DNA of 64,000 nt from Brachionus manjavacas (taxonomy: Eukaryota; Rotifera; Eurotatoria; Ploima; Brachionidae): NCBI GenBank assembly GCA_019054805.1, contig JAHQIY010000006.1, positions 868,001 through 932,000 on the forward strand, read 5' to 3'. Position numbers and translations under genes: made by a program. Below are positions 58,401-64,000 of this stretch, piece after piece. Below the pieces are notes generated by a model. It was given only the letters and a program-made list of their open reading frames with translations, was not told where the DNA came from and searched no databases. Numbering within the stretch: the stretch's first letter is position 1; each line of letters starts with the position of its first letter.

Positions 58401-58880
58401 TTCACATAAAGAATTTATCTGGTGTCGAATCTGGTTATCACTTAAACTGATGATCTCTTTTTCGTAGTCAAAAATCGACGCCTAAAATTGCTTTTTCCGT
58501 TATGGTTGTAAAAATAAACCGTTCCTCTTGCACATGCTACTACCTGCCAATTCAGAGTTGACTTAATGTTTACTTCCACGCGCTCTAGACCCAGTTCATA
58601 CTCAGACTGTCCTGAAATTACCTTGTTTACTTTCTCCGCAAGCAACTAAATTAATTAATAAATGACGCTATTGCTCCACTATCCAGTAACATTGGAACAT
58701 ACCGTTGTTTCCAGTCTGGTAAGTTTGGTTACACGTGCTAGATCTAAGCTGAAAGACTCGCATTGCACAGTGTTAGCGGCTACTTCTGACTCATCTTCCA
58801 CTTCAGCTTCGATCGTAAAAGCAGAAGTCTTCGGCCTATGCTAGTTATAATTCTGTTTGTTATTTTACACATTCTGGTTT
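55479..58880 (-). mobile_element. Ty3/gypsy-type pol block, deleted and frameshifted
   Basis: Minus strand, in order: an aspartic-protease box MLLDSGAIASFIN at 58687-58649; RT with DFRKLNQATVKDSYPLPRI, FTTLDLETGYWHIPVEEKDK and YCLVYIDDIIVFAKDF (~57490), where the FGLxNAP segment before YIDD is missing; RNase H, ending YKIVYHPGALNQKADLLSR (~56790); then, with the whole integrase core absent, a GPY/F-like module LGPFEVILSDVNFEVRDVK (~56725-56665); an acidic, Glu/Pro-rich stretch; and a C2H2 zinc finger (~56215-56145). A GC-rich 77-codon frame at 55712-55479 follows. No intact gene remains. Confidence 0.88.
56140..56220 (-). pseudogene. C2H2 zinc-finger segment at the 3' end of the gypsy pol block
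   Basis: The minus strand reads ENYRCDVCDFVTSTAGALGS then HKRIHKKGG, a canonical Cys2His2 spacing (C-x2-C-x12-H-x3-H). It ends in a Gly run encoded by a 13-base C tract (plus strand 56128-56140). It lies downstream of the GPY/F module in the same orientation, so it was probably the C-terminus of pol or a separate small frame. Confidence 0.7.
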
Positions 58881-59590
58881 TGATTTTGAAACAAAAAGAC
58901 ATTAGAAAAATATTTGATAAACTGAAGAATACCTGTTTCAGACCAACCGAATACTACCTTAACCTGTTTTTCAGTAGAATCCTTAATCCAGGCGAATCAT
59001 TGGCAAGTTTTGCAAGAGATTTAGAAAAATAGTAGACAAGGGTCTGCCAGGTTTAGATGTGACTGTGAAGACGAAATTGTTGAAAGCAAGACCAGTGTCA
59101 AGCGTGCCGGAAACAACGAAAACTTTCCTAGAACTGATAGCAGACAAGAAATGGTCAGAATTAATAGTAATTTTTGAATATCAAGTCGACTATAAGTCAG
59201 TTTTGCCAGGACAGTTTAAACAAGAAATAGATATCAATAAAGCGGTTCTCAAGCCTCAGTATGAGAACAGAGGGTTTGTGGGGAATTGTAATTATTGCAA
59301 CAAACCAGGTCACAAGTGGGCAATGTGAAGGAGACGTATGTTTGACGCGGATAAGAAAGGTGAGTCTAAAGCTTTCTCTCGTACACGAAGTACGAGAGAA
59401 GTCTAAATGCAATGCTTTCTCTCGTACACGAAGTACGAGAGAAAGCACCAACAGCAGACGCCAACTTACCAAAAGCAAAGTCAAAAAAATCAACACAGGA
59501 TGCATCAAAATCCAGCTTCTACCATACCATTAAATACTCTAAGTTCTTTACCTGACAATCAATATGCTATCACTGCTGCTTGCTGAATAT
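58880..59590 (+). mobile_element. Gypsy-type gag fragment, opposite orientation to the pol block
   Basis: Plus strand: KNTCFRPTEYYLNLFFSRIL and NPGESLASFARDLEK (capsid-like), a TAG, LPGLDVTVKTKLLKARP, and a zinc knuckle CNYCNKPGHKWAM in which the last Cys codon is TGA. A basic tail follows with two hairpin repeats. The gag faces the pol block head to head at about 58880, so the two are either separate elements or one element rearranged by inversion. Confidence 0.72.
59371..59446. repeat. Tandem hairpin repeat, two units 43 bp apart
   Basis: GCTTTCTCTCGTACACGAAG plus TACGAGAGAA occurs at 59371-59400 and again at 59414-59443. Each unit is a palindrome (TTCTCTCGTAC / GTACGAGAGAA, 11-bp stem, five-base loop). 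The intervening GTCTAAA is also repeated. It lies within the gag tail frame. Confidence 0.85.
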
Positions 59591-61751
59591 TGTCCAAACC
59601 ATACATGGCTGAATCATACCCGAAAGCTTTATAAAACTCGTCAAAGTCCAAGTTTTCACCGTCGTAGTTCAAATTACTTCCCATACCTCGCTTTGCCATT
59701 TTCGTATCGGCTTAACACCACTAAAATATTTTATTTTTTCACAGCTGTTTTTTTTTTTTAACTGTCTATTTTCCACTATTTATTTCACAGTAAGTAACAT
59801 TTGGTCCTTATGTAGGGCAGATGGTTTTTAAATCGTTCTGTAAAGCATATTATATTGAAGGGGTTATTTGGACCACTTCTGTACTTGACGTATAAAAAAA
59901 TTTCCGGCGTTTGAGTGTTAATAAAAAAACGATTTTATTTACAAATGTAAATTTACCATTCTTTTTACCAAAACTAGCAAGCTTGGAATATAAAATAAAT
60001 ATAAATGTTACCGACTATAGATCGAGGACGTCTATTTTGATTGTTGAAAAAAATCGCGGTTTGGTTGATTCGGTCAATATAGTAATGTATAAAATCAAAA
60101 AAGAGTCAGAAAATGGTCCAAATTTTTTTTATTTATTTAAAATTTTAAAAGACTTACTAAAGGTAGATTTCTTTTCATAAAAGTAAAATTTTTTCGTTGA
60201 ATAATAAAAATTATAAATGATTTTAAATTTTTTCTAATTTGTGAACTGCTTATTTTTATTTTCAAATTTTGTAGAATTTGAAGAAACTTATCCTTTTTTT
60301 TCTTTTTTGTAATTTTTTATTTTGCCTTTGAGACTTAAATCAATAAATAATAATAATTATTAATTTTTATTTCAAGCATTTACAATAATTAAAAATTGAA
60401 TTCGTCTGGCCGATCAGGAGATCAGAGCCGAGTCGCGTGCCAATCGGTACTGCCAGAGCATCGCGGTTTGGGCTATGTAAGAGGAATTAATAATGAACTT
60501 CAATATTCCTGTTTTAAAGTGGGCGAGATGTTATTTTTAAAATTTGTGTTTAAGTCTAAAGGGCTTAATCACAACAATGTGATTAAGACAAAAAGTAAAA
60601 AAATTATTAAGCGGTTAAGACAAATAGGGATAAGTTACCTAAAAAAATCACATGAAATATTTTAATTTTGTTTAAAAAATTTAAAATTTTTTTTTTTATT
60701 TACACTTTTACACATTTTTACGACTAATTACCATCTTGAAATAGGGATCGCAAATTCTCGTACAATAATTCAAATACAAAATTTTAATTCTTGTTGAAAA
60801 TATGGACTTTTTACAAAAGATTTTTCTGTATGTTTTAAAAGGTGTGTTTTAGAATCCAATTTTACAAGTGAAGAAATACTTGTGAATAAATTAGATAAAA
60901 TTTTTTATTAATTTAGAATTGAAAAAGAATTTTTTTACAATTATTACCACCTAGTTTATACTTAATTTTCAATTAATTAAATAAAAACAATCTAAACATA
61001 TAAGTTGTATTTCTTCACAATTAAAACAACCAAATTTGAATTTTTTTTAAGTAGAGATGATAGAATCTTAACAAATAAATAAAACAGATTTAAAAATTAA
61101 AAAAAAAATTCCAATTAAGATAGATCATAGAGACAAATAAAAATAAATCCCAAAATATTAATATTTCATGTGTTAAATTAAAATTATTTTTTTTTATTAA
61201 CAAGGTTTTATTCATTCACTGCAAAATTTGCTAAATTTTCACTTGGATTGCATTTGATGGTTTGCCTCAAATGCATTAAACTGCATTAAACTTTAATAAA
61301 CATGATTTTAATGCGGACTCAAGGCTTAGAGCATGCGGTTTAAGTTAAGAATGCTTTAGCATCTCCGGTTATCTAGCTGCAATTTCGAACAATTTGATAA
61401 GGTAACTTTTCAATAAATTCTTTTATTGTGATACCGTGCCTATAGACTTCAATATTTCAGATTTCTAATTTTTTTTACAAGAACAATTTGGTAAAAAAGA
61501 AAGAAAATTTTCTTGAAATTTTTAAAAAAAAAATAATTTTTAATTTTTCGTTCAATCTAGTTATTAAGGCGGCTATTTTTATTTCTAAGTTTTTGAAATT
61601 ACTTTTTTTCAGAAAAAAAATGTCATCTCAAGTGAAAAGACTTTTTTTTTGAATTAATTAGAATTAATTTTTTAATTAATTTTTATTTATAAATAAAAAT
61701 CAAGTAGAATTTCTGTATTCATTTTTACAATTTGATAATCTATTTAAATGG
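59591..61751. other. Intergenic; retroelement debris then AT-rich sequence
   Basis: 59590-59700 may continue the gag/pol relic. A frame at 59911-60180 (LPFFLPKLASLEYKININV) and one at 60396-60665 starting GRSGDQSRVACQSV have no recognised family and no splice support. The rest is low-complexity A/T sequence. Confidence 0.4.
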
Positions 61752-62819
61752 TTAGTTTTTTTTCGGTAGCAAAAAAGGAGTTCGCAAAATATCATAGACT
61801 CGATTACACTTGAGTGGACCCAGACCAGGACACAAATTCAATTGATCTTTGGTTGCCTTGCTCAGTTCTTTCACAGATCCAAATGTTTGCCTTAAGGTTG
61901 AAGCATCAGTTTTGTTTATAGATTTTATTTGGCACAAAAAATCAGTCAAATTATTTATAAAATTAGAGTCGGAGCTGTTCTGGCCTTTGGTGTTTGAACC
62001 GACTTCAATTTGATTAGTTGACTTTTCCATGATAATGTCAGCACTTTTAAACTCATAGGCCTTGTAGGTCTCAAGATACCGGCCCACTTCTTCCGGTGTC
62101 CAGCACAGTATCATGGTCAAATTGGAATAAATGCATATCTTTTCCAATTCTTTGATACAATGTCTAGGCTCCTTTACATCCACAAAAGTTAGGAGAACTC
62201 TCAAGTCGTAAGCTTTGCCGAGTTCTTTAATTCTTTGATGTATGTAAGTGGGATTAAGGAGATGATACTTCATTGATAGGTAGAAGGCACAGCTGCTTCG
62301 ACTCATACAATAATCTGGCACTAAGGTGTCCGAGAATCGCCACTGGACATTTCTAATGTGTTTTAGGACAGGATTACCGCGTTGTTTGGCGTTGACAATT
62401 AATGAACCACCGCCAAATGATGAAGAGGAAACGGTGCTGGCTGCTGGCTTAAGGGTAATCGTTGGTTTAAGGATAGGTACATCGGGTTTTTTAAAAACAT
62501 CATCAGGCTTTGAAATTAAAACAGGTTTTTCAATGATTTCTTTATTCTGGCAAATAAAAGCAGCTAAAAGTTCGTCGTCTTCGTCTTCTTGGTTTTTGCT
62601 TGAACAAGGCTTTGAAGCAGGTTGACTGACACATATTTTCTTGACAGATTCTTCAATTTTTTCACTTTGGTCTTCTTTATTAGGATTTAAATTGTCTCTT
62701 GTGTCATTTAGGTTAATTAGTTTACGCTTTTGAAAAAGATTTTGCTTGAATTGGGACCTTTTTTCGTCCTGCTCTTTTACCTTGTTCTCAAGCTCATCAT
62801 AAGTCGGTATTTTGAACAT
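61752..62819 (-). CDS. ERCC1: DNA excision repair protein ERCC1
   Basis: A single exon of 355 residues (human 297). The first ~135 residues are disordered and Lys/Glu/Ser-rich. The central nuclease-like domain (~138-265) carries SLIVNAKQRGNPVLKHIRNV, DYCMSRSSCAFYLSMKYH, LRVLLTFVDVKEP and TPEEVGRYLETYKAYE. The C-terminal tandem helix-hairpin-helix (~285-350) has SINKTDASTLRQTFGS and LCPGLGPLKCNRVYDIL. ERCC1 lacks catalytic residues and acts as the obligate DNA-binding partner of XPF in nucleotide excision and crosslink repair. About 20 extra Asn/Ser-rich residues (267-286) separate the two domains. The start is the first ATG, in an AT-rich leader. Confidence 0.97.
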   Translation of the reverse strand: MFKIPTYDELENKVKEQDEKRSQFKQNLFQKRKLINLNDTRDNLNPNKEDQSEKIEESVKKICVSQPASKPCSSKNQEDEDDELLAAFICQNKEIIEKPVLISKPDDVFKKPDVPILKPTITLKPAASTVSSSSFGGGSLIVNAKQRGNPVLKHIRNVQWRFSDTLVPDYCMSRSSCAFYLSMKYHLLNPTYIHQRIKELGKAYDLRVLLTFVDVKEPRHCIKELEKICIYSNLTMILCWTPEEVGRYLETYKAYEFKSADIIMEKSTNQIEVGSNTKGQNSSDSNFINNLTDFLCQIKSINKTDASTLRQTFGSVKELSKATKDQLNLCPGLGPLKCNRVYDILRTPFLLPKKN

Positions 62820-62949
62820 AGTATTTTTTTAATAAAATTTTTTATTGAATTTTAATTTTTAAATAGTTTATCACGTGATTTTATTGCAGACAAAAAAACT
62901 ACAAGGATTAGATATTATTCTTTCAACAATATTTAAGAATTTCTTTTTC

Positions 62950-63276
62950 TTTTTTGTTTCACTTAAAAGGTGATGGACTAAAAGTCGACTAAAAATATCA
63001 ATTGAATTTAGAAAAATTTTATAATTATATCATTAATCTTCTTTTATTAGGTTCATTTTAAGCATTAATTCGATTGATGCTTGAAAATATGTGTAAAAAA
63101 TTTAAACCATTTTTTTCAGTGTTTCATACCGAAAAAATTTTGATTTTTTTTAAAATAAATAATAAATTAATTTTAGACTAAAACAGAGAGAATGTTCAGT
63201 TAAATTTGAAAATTGGTAAAAAAAAGATTTAAACGAAATTAAGGTGTAGTCCATCACCATTTAGTGAAACAAAAAA
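62950..63276. repeat. Inverted-repeat element (about 327 bp)
   Basis: TTTTTTGTTTCACTTAAAAG plus GTGATGGACTA at 62950-62980 pairs with the complement at 63247-63276 (TAGTCCATCACCATTTAGTG then AAACAAAAAA). About 27 of 31 positions match. The interior is A/T-rich and non-coding. No target duplication identified. Confidence 0.7.
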
Positions 63277-63407
63277 TAAAATATATTTTTTAAAATTTTT
63301 TTTAAATTAAACACAAAATTTTTAATATCTTAATTAAATAAAAAAATCATTTTTTTTTCCAAATTGATCTTTAATTGATTTTTATAAAATATTTTGATAA
63401 TTTGATT

Positions 63408-63514
63408 GCAGAATTTCAAAATATTGATTTAGATGTTATTCTATGTTTCACACCAGAATGTATGAATTTACTAGATTTTGAATCTAAAGATGTTTTAAGA
63501 AACAAACTTAGTTA
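63408..63514 (+). CDS. Possible terminal exon of an unseen gene
   Basis: After a good acceptor (TTGATTGCAG) the plus strand reads FQNIDLDVILCFTPECMNLL then DFESKDVLRNKLS and a stop, with an AATAAA-like signal about 20 bp later. A similar acceptor-plus-frame occurs at 62885-62935 (KKLQGLDIILSTIFKN). No start exon found; low confidence. Confidence 0.25.
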
Positions 63515-64000
63515 AAATACTCAATCTTTTTTAAAATAAAAGAATATTATTGGAATAATTTATTATATTTTCATTATATATCCCTGAGTCTTTAGATATA
63601 AAACAAAAATAGTTTAAATTAAACTGGCGCTAATATGTTATGGTAAGGGAAATATTTTGAGTTTCTTCACAAAACGCTGCATATTTTTTATTATTTTTTT
63701 TTGTATTAGATAATTCTTATTTTTCTTTAAAAAATAAAAGCAAAATATCGGGTCATTTTTGACTCTTCTTAGCATTTATTAGTTAGTCAGGTCAACAAAG
63801 ACCTGTTCATAGCTGTATGAAGGTTAATAGAGGTGAATCATTTAATAAAAAGCCTCCATTTAATTAAAATTTTAAACCATACACCATTTTAAAAAATTAA
63901 AATAAAAAAAACTTAATTTTTATACTTGATAATAAAAAGCAAATAATCCACTAGATAGTAAATTTTTTAGAAAAAAGTAGATAGATAGTAAAATATTTTT
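63515..64000. other. AT-rich window end, nothing supported
   Basis: No coding frame or repeat that I can support in the last 480 bp. Confidence 0.45.

Noticed and set aside
59371..59446. CRISPR-like repeat-spacer
   Set aside because: Only two units, palindromic, inside a retroelement of a eukaryote.

Overview
This window is AT-rich animal DNA with gene islands of clearly higher GC. Most introns are short (53-75 bp), but two run to kilobases. Metazoan orthologues set the level of identification: a MARF1-type LOTUS protein, a protocadherin, a CAAP1-domain protein, ERCC1, POLR1D, LIPT2 and an hnRNP A/B-type protein. Extreme AT content, tiny introns and heavy non-LTR and small DNA-transposon load fit a small aquatic invertebrate such as a monogonont rotifer (Brachionus-like). 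That species call is inference only.

Layout. 1-5314 (minus): a three-exon CAAP1-domain gene with a very long RS/acidic protein. 6.2-12.9 kb: three identical tRNA-Phe(GAA) genes, a deleted CR1/L2-like retrotransposon and a hAT-like non-autonomous element with an exact 8-bp target duplication. 13.2-20.6 kb: a MARF1-like gene without a NYN nuclease, whose 4.2-kb intron holds retrotransposon relics. 21-28 kb: transposon graveyard (RT fragments, a Mutator-like relic with SWIM finger, a TIR element with 8-bp duplication, a long inverted repeat). 28.4-30.2 kb: POLR1D and LIPT2 in tandem, bracketed by two more tRNA-Phe copies on the minus strand. 31-35 kb: RT relic and a pogo/Tigger-like miniature element. 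35.5-37.6 kb: intronless protocadherin. 38.8-42 kb: RT relic, an unrecognised coding relic and a secreted N-formylglutamate-amidohydrolase-like gene. 42.9-46.6 kb: retrotransposon nested in a retrotransposon, then a solo LTR. 48.2-49.2 kb: hnRNP gene. 49.9-53.7 kb: several inverted-repeat elements and endonuclease/RT pieces. 54.0-54.7 kb: small membrane/coiled-coil gene. 55.5-59.6 kb: decayed Ty3/gypsy material in two opposing blocks. 61.8-62.8 kb: ERCC1.

The host genes are housekeeping or developmental functions (RNA polymerase I/III assembly, mitochondrial lipoylation, excision repair, mRNA binding and silencing, adhesion). They form no obvious pathway together. The more unusual content is the five identical dispersed tRNA-Phe genes, the NYN-less MARF1, the greatly enlarged CAAP1-domain protein, and a set of small inverted-repeat elements, three of which have exact target-site duplications readable directly from the sequence.
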